A DNA stretch of 64,000 bases from Hetaerina americana (GCA_022747635.1 JAKTNV010000078.1:930001-994000), one strand, 5' to 3'. Positions 48,100 through 62,309 are shown, numbered from the stretch's first letter. Notes: generated by a model from the letters alone, not told the origin. Program-made: numbers and translations.

Positions 48100-51000
48100 G
48101 ATATAAATACTGTGTTTGCCTTATATTTTTACCTTATGATGTTATACCATAACGAAACCTAGGGCGTAAATAAAAGTTTTTTATGTGGAAAAGCCAAGTG
48201 GTTTAATGTTAATTTGTCTACTAATACTTGTTCCATTTCGTAACAAGAGGAAGTTTAGTTTCTATTAACAATAAAACTCCAAAAATAAAATAAATATCTT
48301 TTCCGATAACTCCACTGTTTGAACAAAGTGTCTCTGCTCTAAAGTCTAGTATTCATATGGAAAACAATCTATATGGCATTTATAAAGGATTCAAACAAAT
48401 CTTCAAGCATTTGAGCAGGGTTTTCTCCTGGCTACACGATATTTTGTGTATATTTCTACAAATTAGAGAATTTAAGATGAACTGAATGAATGTAGCAATA
48501 ATTTTACAATATTTAAGTGATTATTTTTCAAAAATTGTTTTCCTAAATATACTAAATTAACAAATGTTAGCTTATAACTTCGATTAAAAATGGATTGATT
48601 TTGATTTTTAAAGTATTACGACATTCACGGAGGTTGAAAAAGATGCCATAATACTAGGGAACATGTACTTGAATGTTCGTACTGAGTAGTTGGTCATTGA
48701 AGCCGTTTAAGCTTCGTCTCTCATGAATAGCAATCGATAAATTATGAGGATAAGGTCTATTGAATCCACTAGTACTCTCTTTTTGCTTTTCCAGCTGCCT
48801 ATATGAAAGTCCTTTTCGGTGTATTGTTTGAGGTCAAAGATGAATAACTATTATACCGAATGATTGAGTAGTATCAACACAGTTTTCAATAGCTACAACT
48901 CATCGAAATTATTTCTCATTTGACAAAAAGGTGTCATTGAAATAAAAATCATTCACTTTTTAGGGAAGGTTAATACAGACCATGTTCCTTATGAAGCCCT
49001 TCCAAAACAAAACCGCCATCTTGTTGATCGGTAATAGTCCTGGGGGGGTTCACCAAGAGTCTTTTGCCCTCGCAGTAGCACACAAAAAAAATGGTGGAAA
49101 TCCAACTCGAAATAAATTATTTGACTGAACTGCACAGGTCTTTGGTGGTGCATTAAAATTTTTTTCCCGCAATTGCTTTTTTAAAATGACATTCTGTTAG
49201 CGTTAGGTACCTTACATACACTAAATGAGATACCGAAAAGTTAATTTTGAAATCAAGGCTCAATATTTCTTCGTGCACCACCTTTGCGCAATAGAAATAT
49301 TTTAGCCTTGATTGGAAGATTTTTCTCAGCTCGTCCTAAATTAGATTAAATATCAATAGCCTGGGAAGGTATATGTCTTACTGCGACGAACTAAACAGCT
49401 GCTGAAATACCTACGTAAAATTGACTGTAAAATTGACATTTGGAGTATTAAAAAAAGAATTGATAATATTTAGGAAATGATAGATAGGGGGGAGGGCGTG
49501 CTTGTTGCAGCGTGCGCTTTAAGGAGCGGACGAGAACAGATTTCCCGCAGACTGTCCGAGGCGCGACGCAAAAAAAAAATCTAGTGTTCGCTCCGGTTCG
49601 ACTCTGCGTGTCAGGGACAGACAAATTAGGGGCGGGTCTTAGCCAATCTTGATGATTCATGAGTGGAGGAGGCGGATTCGGAGGACAGATTGATTGGCCG
49701 GATGATCACTGGCACCTCAAGAACCTTGGAAACTGAAAAATAAATAAAACAACAGAGAAAAAATTTAAGTGGACACCGTGTGGGAAAAAATCGAATCCAT
49801 CAATCCTTTATCAATTTTTTGGCATCCCCATATTTGATGGAAAGGATTTTTAGGTCACAAGCGGACTGAAAAATCTCACCAACACCCTTGGTCAATGGAA
49901 ATTTAAAAATTAGGTCAAGCAGTACAAAATTATAAAGTATATCCATTGCTCTATGCTGTATTGGATTGCTATTATATACAGAAGTACGGCAAGTGGAAAA
50001 TTATTTTATTCTAAAGAGAAATTCAAAGATAATAAAATATCATGTGCTACATTTATTACTACCTATTTTTCTCCTACATGTTACGGTATAACATCTAACA
50101 CATTATTTCAAGTAGGAATATTTCAGATAGTTTTGATACCACAGTAAATTATATCTACACTAAGTACCAAAATTATATAGCCTACATCTGTGACATTTTC
50201 GCAAGATATTTGATAAAATAAAAGTGGAAAGATGCAAGTAATTAAAACATGAAGTCAAAGGATTTATTATGAAGAATTTTTAAATTCCAGGGTTTTTCGA
50301 GGTATCCAGGAGGAAAATGCGACTAAGAGGTCAAGCTAAGAAAATTTTAAATTAAATTGTTTAAATAAATTTAAATACAAGTGTTACTACAGGGAAAAGC
50401 TTGGTATGATAATTTTATTGGTAATAGTTAGAACCCGTTCTAAATAAACGATAAAGTACCTTTCTTCAAAATTATAAACAGGTTGAAGAGAAAATTTGGT
50501 ATTTTCCTCTTTCTGTCTCAGTTCAATATATATTCACTTGCAATTACTTTAGTCTCCATAGTAGATTGTTTAACATTAGGGGGTTTGTGATAACTTGTCT
50601 ATCCCTTTTTTAATTTTATTTTCAATAATTAGATGAAATATTTGTACAATAATATTATTGAAAATCATCTTCATTTAATATGTATTTGTGGCCGTTTTTA
50701 TTTAATGCAATCTATTTAACCGTGCGTACTCGCCCCGTACAATTTTAACACATTTGTAATATGAGTAATATCTTTCAATAATATGCGGAAATGAGCATAT
50801 GCTGATATTTTTGCCACTGGAATCTGGGTCATTTTAAATAATATATTACCATTGGTATATTGCTTGCATAACATTAATTTTCTCTATTAAATGTGACGTT
50901 GTCCCTGTTTAATTATAACAGCATCACTGTCGGGAAAATAAGACATAAATTTTTGATTGAATTGTTATGGATAGCTACATGCCAGCTTAGTTGACGATGA

Positions 51001-51475
51001 CAAACCGCAGACCAGGTAAAATGCATGGAATTCAAAATGGTGTATATTTCAAAGTATTTCAACATACTGAGGCACAGTTGTTGATCTAAAACGTATTTTT
51101 GTCATAGGATTTTGACAAAATTTTTCCCTTCTCGTGGCAATTTTGCGGTTAATTTGTATCAATTTGCTCCCTATTTTGCATTACTCATGTAACATATTTT
51201 GTTTTTCTTTCTCCGTTTTATCAAGCACATGATTCTAATTAATTCCATTTTGCGATCACGTGAATGAAATGTGTTCTCAGCGGAAGTTTTAATGGCATTT
51301 AGCGCCTCTATAGCTTTAGAAAACTCCTGCATTCCTCCGCTTCTCTTCTTTTTCACCCCCCCCCCTATGTTTTACGAACCTATTTTGAGTGTCCATCGTC
51401 CTGATTCCACTATATACTTCCCAAACCCAAGCCACCGTCATGGATTCGTCAAGTTCTTACTCCCCCTCCACATAC
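48100..51475. other. AT-rich noncoding DNA
   Basis: No supported gene. At 49,480-49,690 GC and CpG rise and a 70-codon minus frame (49448-49660) is open, perhaps a small repeat remnant. Confidence 0.45.
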
Positions 51476-51479
51476 ACAA

Positions 51480-52200
51480 AAACACTCGCGCCCTCACCCG
51501 ACCTTCGTCCCCTTGAGGCTCCGGACGTTCAATCAGTCCTGAGTCTTCTCCACTCCTTTCTCTGCTAACCCTCCTCGGCCCCGAAATCGATTCGGTTTCC
51601 GCCTCTGTCCCCCTTCATCCTCCTCTCAGAGGATCGCACCCATACCCCTTTCGGTGTCCTTTTTCCCGTCCCCCTTCTCCATTCCCACGCACGCATATAC
51701 GGCAGAATCCGACCTCCACGCTTATGGGGACGTTTAGAGAGGCGGTGTAACACTGAGGCCCGGGCCCCTCCGAGTAGGGGCCTGGAAAGGAACAGGAAGG
51801 AAAGGTAAGGAATTGTCTTTGGGCCAAAGTGGATTGGGAGGTGCCGAACGAGGAAGGAGAGCGGGGGATGTGCCCTAAAGGGGGTGGCTCCGAGAAGATG
51901 GCTATAACCGTTCCGTGGAGACGGCCTCCTACTCCTCATCTCGAGTCGAGATTTCGGACGTAATTGCTGCAGAACCTCCCTCCCATTTGTGAGAGCGTTT
52001 GGTCGTGTCGGGGGTTGGGCTGTTTATTCCGGGGTAAGAGTAGTGGAAGTGAGACCGCACTCCGAAAGAGTTCTGTAGACGGGGGAGCTGGAGTAGTTCA
52101 ATAGGCGAGGCGACCGCAGATAGTGAGCCCGCGGGGCTCGGCGCCGCCGCGTCCACATATTTCCGAGGTTGATTCAACCTCTTATCCGGTCAGTCGCTCA
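51480..52200. other. CpG-rich island with a strand-skew switch
   Basis: The + strand is C-rich from about 51,480 to 51,720 and G-rich from about 51,720 to 52,150, with many CpGs, densest at 52,080-52,170 (CGGCGCCGCCGCG and neighbours). The minus frame at 51565-51939 (124 codons) spans the switch and has no domain. A C-rich to G-rich flip is seen at divergent promoters in some genomes. It could equally be a GC-rich repeat. Confidence 0.5.
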
Positions 52201-54130
52201 TCGCGGATGGAGTAAGGAGGGACCGTAGGAAATCTTGGCAGATCTGGGGCACATTGCCTTAGTGTTGTGGAAGTCGGGCTCACGTTTTTCGTTTCAATGG
52301 GCATCGGTATCTTCACGCGGCACGACGCCCGAGGGCTTTCTGTGACTGTCCGAATAACAAAACAAAGCCCACTAACATAACCCTCCTTTTCCGGTCGTGC
52401 CGTCGTATACTCCATCTGATGAGCCGACCACTTCCTTCTATTCGTGGATTCTATGGAGAAAATTATGCACTTGGTGAAATTGTGATAAAATCGACTCGTG
52501 GTTATTTTTTCCAATTCTGTTTTGTTCAACATTTCTCCCGCCGGGATCATTTAAAAAAAACTTGTTTTAAAGTGGAGATTATATACGTTTGCCATTTTAA
52601 TATTCGCCTAAGTATTTTCCATGACCGTGCATACTCCACGATTCTGTCTTAAATATAAAAACATTGTCGACCGCAGCTAGTGCTGCAAAGTGATGCATTT
52701 TAAACTGCAATGTTTTCTTACGTTCATGTCAGTAAAAAATTTATTTTTTCTTCACATAAAAAATTCTGTTGATGTATTCCATTCGTTAACCCGAGCCTGA
52801 TGTTCTCAGGGACATGCAACATTGGTGATTGATTAACGTAGTGATGTTTCATAACAAAGAAAATCTTTATCAATTTTTTTGCATTTTTTCTCGACACCAC
52901 CCATCACGGATAACGCTGGTGACTGCATCTGACAGTTTTGTGGAAAGCGTAGCGCGCGAGCAAGGGGGTGAAATTTAGCCACCCACTTGTCGGTGCTGTA
53001 TTTTTGACTAGGGAAAGGAACTGATTGCTGGTGGGCGCATGTAGTGGGCAGCCGCGGCGTAATAATTGATCCCGGTTTAGCGCGGTCTCTAATGATATCC
53101 TAATTCGATGACTGGTGGAGATACATGAAAGCCAAGCTAGAAAGACCTCTGACATCTGAGCAAGTACTGAGCTCCTGACTACCTCCTCTTATTCCATAAG
53201 ATCCTGGTTGAAGTAATGCTTTCGTAAATATGGCCACCAGTAAAAATCAACCCTCTTTTAAAACTCTGCTAATGCGATAGAGGTAAAAGTTGATTTATTT
53301 GCTTTTAATTACCAGAAATGAAGGTGGAAGAGACAATTCAGGTGATGAGTTTTTATTTATCTGGATGTTGCTTACCTTTTGGCGTGGTAACCTATATTTA
53401 AAAGTGTATTAAGCGTATTTTCGGAGAGCAGATGTCTCTTCTCATCATTAAATAAGTTATGTTTTAGCCGCACATGCGAGCAAAAAATTAATGCTTCATG
53501 GAAATTAAATACCAGTCCATTGAGATGCGTGACCAATATTTGAATGAAGAAAAAATCTAATGGCTCTTTCAAAATAACCGCTGTGCTGGAAGAATATTTT
53601 TTTAGCTTATTTTTACTTTATCTCGCTATTCACAGTGACTTTTAGTGCACTTTGGATTCCCATAACTCCTCATAAAAATACTCATTTAATTTATTACCAT
53701 TAATAAAAGAACGAAATTATCTCAAGTGTCATCAGTGGTATTTGGCTTCGAGGGTAAAGATCGGAAAGTATATGTTTCTTATTTTCCATTCTTCTCTATT
53801 TTTCCTAAAAAACGTACTCTTCCAATGGCTTCAGGAATATATTCGCGTAGTATTAAGTAATATCCATATTAAATGTGCCCGTCTTGAAAATTGAATCCCA
53901 GAAGCTATCTTTTTATTAATTAGCCCTGACAAAGGTCTGCCAATTTGTTCGACTGATGACCTACTCATCTGCCAAACTGAAAGATAATTTATATATAGTA
54001 TTCGTGCCAAGCGAATGAAAACTTGTGCAAATATATAGACAATGCGGAAAAATTCTAAGCATACATATATGACCAACACCTTTTCATACATATGTTAGCA
54101 TATACCTCTTCTTGGTATAAATATTAAATA
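52200..54130. other. Mixed noncoding DNA
   Basis: Moderate GC at 52,200-52,450 and 52,900-53,160, where an 83-codon minus frame (52904-53155) is open but unrecognised. The rest is AT-rich with no feature. Confidence 0.45.
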
Positions 54131-54139
54131 AAACATAAA

Positions 54140-54463
54140 ATGAAACACTTTCCCTGTTCTATTAGGTTCGCCTTACATCTGCCGGGAGCACTAATAGAAA
54201 GGAATACTATAAGCTCCTGGGTGGGCGGGTTGTCGAGAAGTAGCCCTCAAAACAATACAAAACTCTCGATCACACAGCAGGTACTGGAGTACATTGGGTA
54301 CGAAGAAAAAAGGATAACATCTCATGACCTGAAGACTTCAGTGAAATGTAAGGACACCGATACTAAAAAATTAAGGGAACAAAGGACAAAGAAAGACTTA
54401 ATAAAGAATAACGCAAAGCAGTGGAAATTTCATGGGAGGCCTTGGGCTTATACGTACACGTAG
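54140..54463 (+). CDS. Unidentified 107-codon open frame, doubtful
   Basis: Opens with MKHFPCSIRFALHL and is Lys/Thr-rich in its second half (ending KQWKFHGRPWAYTYT). It is not in a GC-rich island, so composition explains it less well than others. I recognise no domain, signal peptide or mobile-element motif, and no splice sites clearly bound it. Most likely a chance frame or a fragment of an unknown repeat. Confidence 0.12.
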   Translation: MKHFPCSIRFALHLPGALIERNTISSWVGGLSRSSPQNNTKLSITQQVLEYIGYEEKRITSHDLKTSVKCKDTDTKKLREQRTKKDLIKNNAKQWKFHGRPWAYTYT

Positions 54464-54469
54464 CAAATG

Positions 54470-57400
54470 TAGGAAAATTAGAGAAGGAAGAGAATGTAAT
54501 TTTCCTTGAAAACTACCAAAAGAAAAAAGGGGTAGAAAACTAAAAAAGTAATTTGAAAAAATTTTAGACTTGCATTTTCTCCTATGTAATCAAAAAAATA
54601 TATATATATATTCTCGTACAGCAGAAGAGATAAGGTAAAAAATATTCAATTTAGATGTAGAACAGGTTTTTATAACTGAACAAAGGTGTCGTCATAAATA
54701 AAATAAGGAAGTCGCCATTGCAGTGAATCATGAAAGAGCTGTCAGAGCAGAACAATGAACACATAATACAATGAAAACATGTCACAATTAGAAATCACAG
54801 CAGCAAGACATGCATATGAATCTGCAATATTTAGGCGCCATGGCAGTCCCACAGGAAAGATTATCGGGTGATCGAATAACTAGCTATACATTTCTTCATA
54901 GAGTAAGAGGAGTTAATGTAAACTAATTTAAGCATTAGCTTACCCTTCTGACATTCTGAAGCGTGATTAGTTGTTGAATATAGTTACGGTATAAAACGTG
55001 AACAGATATAACTAACTGGGAAATCCCCAGATAATATTTACAAAGCCCCTCGACTTTGCGTTGTCGCGACAGCTTCTCTGCCAATCCTGCAGCTGTCATC
55101 GGGTCAGAAATCCCTTAAGAGACAGAAACAGGAATAACGTGAAGCGGAGTACCTGAAATCCGAACAGCTTTACCTGTCGAAACTCTGTGAAAACTTATAG
55201 CACTAACCCCGAATAAAATATTTAAAAAAAATATTTTGTGAATAACTATGTAAAATGGTGAACAGATATTGGAGTTTCTTCAAACTGAGCCAAGTATGAA
55301 AGCAACCCATCATGATTATGAATACTGAAAACGGCTGCACGTATTATATGTAGGTGTATATTATTGAAGGACGCTAAATTATACCTAATTTTCTTAAGTA
55401 TAATGAAATGAAATATGACAATTTTTATTCAATTCTCCGTTCATCAAGTCATCAACAAGGATTATGGGTATTTTACGAATCATATTTTACACTTAATTAG
55501 CTCAGCAGATTTCACTGTTAAATTTTCCAGTTTTTTCAACCTTCATGGGTATTTTTTTTGTTTTTTTTTTGTACTTAAATCACAAAAAACCGTAAAATCG
55601 GTATTTTTTCAATTATGTTGTTTACCCCTACTGATTACGTAATAGAAATTCGTTCTACAACGTCCTTGAGTATTAATACTTTAATAATCTACGGTATTCA
55701 TTTAATACGGAGCAAATGTATGCCGATAGAGTGCCAAAAACTCTAATGACCTCTGTCTAAACCTTCCGGGATTGTCGGAAATTAGTGAATGTATTATGTA
55801 GATTTATTATAATGGAATAGGACAGAGAATTAGAGGCCGGAGGATAATTTCTGGTGCAGAGGTGTATGGAAATATTAATGTAAAGGGAAATGAAGAGCGT
55901 AAAAGATGACCAATATGCCATAAACAGGACGTGAAAACATCGGTAAGAAAGGATTTGACCCAAACTAAAAGAGGTCATATAAGCAAGTCTCCGCAATAAA
56001 TACCATAGAAACGAACCCAAGAGTTTGAGATATGGAAGGCAATGATAAAGTTGAGTGTAATAGAAGACGCTGGCCTTAATACAATGCTGCAAATATCTTG
56101 AAAATTTATCAGGGAAGTAGAAGAGAAATTTTGGGTTAAAATGAGGGCATTGAATGAAAAATACGGCAGTTATCACGGGGGGAAAGGAAGGGCATCGCAT
56201 TGTGAGAGAATTTAAGTTTCCCTCGGAGATTTTGTAGCGATGGCTGTAAACTTAGCCGGTTCACACCATTGCGAACGATCACTTTTCTTTCAATGTCTTT
56301 CCGCGAAGAAACGTCCTAAGGGATGACTCCGAATGAAATGGTGAAGTGCTCTGAGACCACTTCTCAGTGCAAAAACTCGTTGACTTTAACAAAATATTTA
56401 TAAAAAGTCACAGGTTAAGATCAGCAGGGTGAGATTTTTGGTGACACTTCTACCAAATGGTAGAAGTTATGACTGAAGCTAAAACGGTTGCACTGACCGA
56501 GTTCCGGTGCAGCTGCACTCACAATCTAATGTAATAAAGGTGTTGATGATGGATGACATCTTTGCATTCTGGATTTCCGGTTCATCCTATAAGCAATCCT
56601 GTTTTGGCAGTTATGAAAATCCATCTTCACTAGCAATAAATTTGAAGAGTCATGTAAAAAAGTGAAATTACAAACTAATGGGTGCTTTAAAGCTAAAACT
56701 GTATTTTTATCTCGCCTATTTTGTTTTATTGTTTTAAAGTCTTACGAACATTGGTTCGTAAAAATGATCAAAAATTATAGTAACTACATTAGTTAAACAT
56801 AAAAACATGAATTCATTCGAGCTTAGATAATCATTTTGGAAATTACAAGCCTGGCAAACATTCTCGAATCGATTTCACTAATGGTCATTGCGAAGATCAT
56901 TATGCCTCGGTGCCCGTATCCACGTTTCGCGCTTATTATAATTTTTACATTTTCGAAAAGGAAATATATGCATAGAATGGGAGTGTTTCTCATTAATTTA
57001 GGTATGTTTAAACACCAAGTAATATGATCAGTCTAATATAGTGTTTTCTTCACAAAGATACGTAATATTTTACATGAGCTCTCTCTAAATGTAAGGATGA
57101 GTGACAGTACCTTAGTTAATTCATATAATTATGTACATGCATATATTGTTTCCTCTTAAATTACATAAATTTTGCTCACAAACGTACTATACACTATCTT
57201 CTGTAATTTATTTCCGCTAAAAACCATGTTTCTACACAGTTATTTTTATGTTTCTCATACGTTTTTTTAATTAACGTCATTAGTCGTTAAATTTGTGGAA
57301 AATACTTAAATTAATTAGTAATATGTAATGTATGAGGTAAACAGATTGCCAACAGCACAATATCGGCCTCTTCCCAACTCCAGAAGTAATCGAACGGAAT

Positions 57401-57535
57401 TCATCCTCTTGATAAGTGACAACCACTTGGCTAATGAAGAAAAAAAGAGCTTTGCCCCACTCAAAGCTCTTTCACCAGGACATTTCTCCGCTCAATTCGA
57501 AAAGAAAATAACCGAAACCGTAGTGTGGGAGTGAG
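54470..57535. other. AT-rich noncoding DNA
   Basis: The 147-codon minus frame at 55757-56200 is Phe/Leu/Tyr/Ser-rich and overlies an A/G-rich + strand. It has no identifiable domain and is not called. TTTAG|GTATGT at 57,000 is a weak ratchet-like match. Confidence 0.45.
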
Positions 57536-57539
57536 AGGT

Positions 57540-58170
57540 ACATATTCTACTAATGGCTCTTCTGTTGCGACACCTTAATAAAATTCCCACTGAGCACTCC
57601 CTCTGCTCGTCTCCGTCAAAAGTGGGTGTGGGATTCGGAGTTTCCCCTCTGTTCCTCACACCTCGCCCATCCCCAGCGGTCCTCGCGACGGAACGAAAGC
57701 TATCTAAAGTGAAACTCGGAATTCGGCTCACGTCTCGCGGTCGTGAGGAGACACGCATCGCAGCGCAGAAGAGGGATGGGTGGCCACCGACCACCACCCC
57801 ATCCCCGGGCACGCCAATTCGCCACCATCGAAGCCCCATCCGTCCCGCCACGCCACCTCGTGGTACTCCCTCTTCTTCTGCCGCCGCCTCGCCATTTTGC
57901 CACGCCTCCTCATCCCCCCCTCTCCACCCCCAACGGTATCCGACAAAACTCTCCCCGACCTGCGCGCCCCGCCCTCCTCTGACGAAATCTCCGCCACGCA
58001 CCATCATGCCATGCCCTGTCCGGTTTCGCCGACCCATCATTCCACCGACGCCAATTCTCGCACCCGAAATCACATCAGGATACGGTGAGAGGTATTTGCC
58101 CGAAAACGTGAGGAATGCGCTGTTGAGACCTTTCCCTGATATATTGAGCGATGTTTCGGATTGTTTGAGG
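57540..58170. other. Strong GC- and CpG-rich island, open on both strands
   Basis: The most GC-rich stretch of the window. A 206-codon + frame (57553-58173, Pro/Ser/Arg/Thr-rich) and a 193-codon minus frame (57492-58073, Gly/Arg-rich) are open over the same bases, with four more frames inside. The final 40 codons of the + frame (ending GYGERYLPENVRNALLRPFP and beyond) are less repetitive and would be the place to look for a real exon. No known domain. Best read as a CpG-rich regulatory island or first-exon region. Confidence 0.5.
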
Positions 58171-58174
58171 TAGC

Positions 58175-60290
58175 TCTTCGCTATTGAAACTGTTTATACA
58201 AATTTATTTGCTATAGCAAGCGGAATAGCTGTATTTTCTACGATAGACTGATTGGATGCCACGTTTTTTTTTAAACTCAAGCAATATTTAATGAAATCTT
58301 AGAAAATAAAAAGAAATAGTTTAGGGTTTTCTGGGAGAGAATTAAGATTCCACTTGAGGTCCGTTACTCCAAGTGACATGATAGTCTGCAGGTTCAATGG
58401 TATCGGGCGATATGCGATGGAACTCCAAATGATATTTTCGAAAAAATAAATGCACTTGCAAGGTCCACACATTTTTATGTTGCTCGAACCGTTCCAATGC
58501 GAGGTAATTAGCGTGCCTTATGGTGAAACCTTGTATAGAAAGCAGATGAGGATAGTAAAAATCTGTGGAATCTTGCTAGTGCATTTTTTTCCGCAAAATT
58601 AGTCTACAAGCCCTTGAGGTATTCCCATACTAAGTGTGTCGATGATACTTAATGCTCCAGCTTTTGTGACATGCCTACTTTAAATAATGTGTGAATCTGA
58701 AATATTGACAGCATTTGAGACATTTAGTATTCAAAGGGTTAGTAAATCGACGTATATCTTTGAAATATGTGCCATGGAAATTACTTTACCGATACCTTGA
58801 ATTTCGAACTGTTATCCATCTCCTTTTTCCCTCATATTGTGTAACAAAATCATGTCAAATGTCAATTTATTTACCAATTAAGACTTGAGTTTGTAAAGTT
58901 TAGAATCATCCTGCCCTGCATTTCAATCTCACTGTAGTGTATCCCGGTAGTCAACTTTAAGAGGAATTTTTAGCTTATAAATTTCTTCTCACTATGATAA
59001 TGACTTTGGCAGTTTGTGTTTCTACAGTAAACAATATATTTGTATCTATGGGTACTGAAAATATTTTTGGGAGTAACGGTTAAAATGAGTCAAAGATCAG
59101 TGGCCTAGGATGTTAGAACATTGGAATACGGAGTTTGATGGCCTAAGCCCAAGGCGTAAATCATGTCTTTGGTTAACACCATTCAAAATTCCAAGCCACG
59201 CGATTATTCCAGATAACAGAAAATCGCAGGGAATTGCTGTTGGCATAGACAGAAAATCTGGCCCCTCTCCTTAGCACTCACGCGCTACACAACTTAGGGA
59301 TGAGCTGTGCCCTCACCTATTTCATGCAACTTTAGGGTTGACCTATTTTAATTTATGCCATCACTAATTAGACGAAGGCATTCCGAATATCCCTCCCTCA
59401 ATTATCAAAAGCTTTTCGCTAAGGTCCTATTTTAGTAACTGATTTGACATCCTATTACTAGATAACTGATTTAGATATCCTATTTTAGATTACCGGGATT
59501 AGATCATTAGTGTCTCTCTAATTATTTAAAACTCAAGCTACGTCTATTTTTAAATCTGATGTTCTTCCTTAACCATTGAGATGCTGCAACGGGCTTATAT
59601 TCTGTCAGAAGAAAATGCATATGAGACGTATTTCTCTACTATGTCTTTTGGCATATATTTTTATTTAACCCATCTTTAGGGTACATTTCAGCGCGTTTTC
59701 GGGACTTTTATATCCTTTTACATATGATCAGGGAAATAACAGGCGGCACAGAATTACCTCTAAAGTAAAAAAATATGTTCTCATTGTTACTGTTTTGTTG
59801 TTTTTTATTGTATTGAAAATAATCTCACGCTTGCTTTCATTTTTAACCAAAACTCAACCACGATTATAATTTGTCATCTATTTCAAGAAATACTAAATAC
59901 CCCTTTACCAAATATTTACCCGTTTCTAACTCAGATGGTGTCTCTGACTCGCTTTTATTTGAACTGGTAATGAATAACTTGTGAAAGTTTACACCATTAT
60001 ATCATACCTTCGTGAAACACTGTTTATTTACTCATTTTAAATATTCTATGCTAATTTAGTTTAAGGGTGCTTATTTCAAGAAATTTACCGAGTAAAAAGG
60101 CATAAAGAATTGCGTTTCAAAGATAGATTTAGTAGAGTAGACTGTATTGCATAATATAAACATTTATTAGTTCCTTTTGTATTGGCAAAACCACAGTAAT
60201 ACTTTTGATTAAAATATGGAATACTCAAGTCTACAAAGGCATTATATTTTATCATATTATCAGAATGAAGTATCAGTCCTTATGACTGAA
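58175..60290. other. AT-rich noncoding DNA
   Basis: Nothing firm. A possible degenerate SINE head lies at 59,104-59,175. Confidence 0.5.
59104..59175 (+). repeat. Possible decayed SINE head
   Basis: GTGGCCTAGGATGTTAGAACA aligns loosely with the A-box region at 18423 (many differences are transitions), and AAGCCCAAGGCGTAAAT resembles the sequence after that copy's B box. The boxes themselves are degraded. Confidence 0.25.
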
Positions 60291-60296
60291 TATTAA

Positions 60297-60774
60297 ATGG
60301 GCAACTCTACTTCACAATGGCAATACTCAGAATGCAATTTGGAATGTCCAGAGAGACGTGATGAATGCCTTTTATCATCATCAGCAGGGACCAGTAAAGA
60401 GAACTGCTGCAGATATCAAGCTGCCCTGTTCACTGCAATCCATTCATTTCTTCAGGAGTGTTCCAAGTTTTCATGTCTTCCGCCTCCTACTTCTCGTTAT
60501 TTGTCCATACATTTTTTCTGAATTTTTTTCCTTTTCATATTTCCCTAGAATTAGGATCTTGGTTGCTGTGCCTCAGGATACGTGCAATTATATGCTATTT
60601 TCCTTTTCTCTCGACTCCTGTCCGAGCTTCATCTATCATTCCATCTTCGGTGAAATTCTTCATTTCCTAGCCGTTCATGCCATTTATTTTCGTCATTACT
60701 GCTGCGCAATAATTCTATACTGTGCAGCCTTTGAGAGATCTAGAAACTCAATTGCTATATTCTTTGAAATGTAA
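60297..60774. other. Unidentified region with overlapping + frames
   Basis: Two overlapping + frames of 74 and 138 codons (60297-60521, 60358-60774). The longer is Phe/Ser/Ile-rich and looks like antisense of an A/G-rich sequence. On minus, a short FLDLSKA at about 60735 recalls LINE RT motif A, but nothing around it supports this. No gene called. Confidence 0.2.
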
Positions 60775-60779
60775 TGAAA

Positions 60780-62300
60780 TAATTGACTTTGTAATTCCAC
60801 ACACTTTTTCTTTCACTGCTATATTCTTTCACTAAATTTCATTCAACAATACCATGTGATTGCAGCGATGCTGCGTTAAATGCTTAATGTAAACGCTATT
60901 GAAAATGAAAATTCTCACAAATTATTAAAATAATCCATCCCTTTTGAATGAAAGTGCTTAGAGGAACTTTTCTCTGATCTATCCTGCATTGTATTTGGAG
61001 GAACTTGATTTATGCTTTTCCTAGAGTAGGTTTTTAGATCAAACGCCAGAAGTATGAAATTCCTGTCATAAGATGCAAATGATACATTTCACCAATTTAA
61101 GTTGTAAAATAATTTCTGCATGAAAAATAAATCATATCATAAACAATTTACTATATTAATAGCCCTTATAGGCATAATACTTGACTTTTAAAAACCAAAT
61201 CTTGATTTTTCAGACATAAAAAATCAAATAAACGTTATCAAAAACTCTTTCAATACTTTTCGTTATAATTAATAGCATATAAAAAAACCGATATGCATTC
61301 AATAATTGCTAAATTTTAATTAAAACAAGTTCATGTCCGCATATGTATTCGTCCAGTTGTACCGAATAGTTTCATGAATCAATTAAAATTTTAGAATGCT
61401 TACATTTAGATGCAAAACATTTCCATAGCTGTCATTCCGAAAAATTTTCCCTTGTACTATGAATATATCTTTCAAAACAAATGACCAAATGAAAACTCAA
61501 TCCGGTCCATTATTCATACATGGGGAAAGAGAATGGACAGATCTTTGCCAATTAGTAATTCCTCTGTATGATTTAAAAGCACAAATGTCCTATATTTACG
61601 TATCTCTGAATTTTCTTCAAATTTCATGATTAAAAAAACAAAATTCCCGACCAGATCAGGTTAAAAATTTCGATCACGCTTGTGCAATATGGCATGAAAA
61701 TGTTTTCCTTGATCGACGATTAGATTTTAATATTATTCATATTGGCTATTAACTTTTCTCCTCTTCATTATTATATGCGCCATTGCTCTCCCTAAAGAAA
61801 TTCGCTTTGCGAGGATTAAAATAATACTCCAAAAAATTATCCTTCAATAAATACATACTTTATTCTGATTTCCAACTTACGATAGTATTACGTTCTGCAT
61901 TTCGCTAACCTATTACGACAGCGGCATAGGTATCTCCTATGCTAAATACTGTGCTCAGTATTATACAGTAACAATTGTTTTAGTAAATCTTGGATCTTTT
62001 ATCAAAGTTTTGGATATTCCATTGCACACTGCCACTGTCCATGTCTCAACTTCGCTCTTAGCACTGTAATGATTTACTTATTCACCCCGCTCGATTTTCT
62101 ATAATGTCAGAAATAGCGCGATTCCCGCAATAATATACACTTCCGCTATCAAATATATAGCTCAAACTGACTCACCATATGAAAGTCTAAGGTTATGCTT
62201 CAAATCCTACTTTTAATTTAGAAGTGAAAAGTAGGTTCATTTTTCGTCCTTTCCAGAATATATTTCAAACGAAAAATGATTGCTGTGTTTATCAGCTCAG
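60780..62300. other. AT-rich noncoding DNA
   Basis: Nothing recognised on either strand. Confidence 0.5.
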
Positions 62301-62309
62301 TGTACTTCC

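Noticed and set aside
55757..56200. 147-codon minus-strand frame as a gene
   Set aside because: Phe/Leu/Tyr/Ser-rich translation of an A/G-rich opposite strand, with no domain or supporting signals.
60358..60774. LINE RT motif A on minus (FLDLSKA)
   Set aside because: Seven residues only; flanking translation does not follow an RT in any frame.
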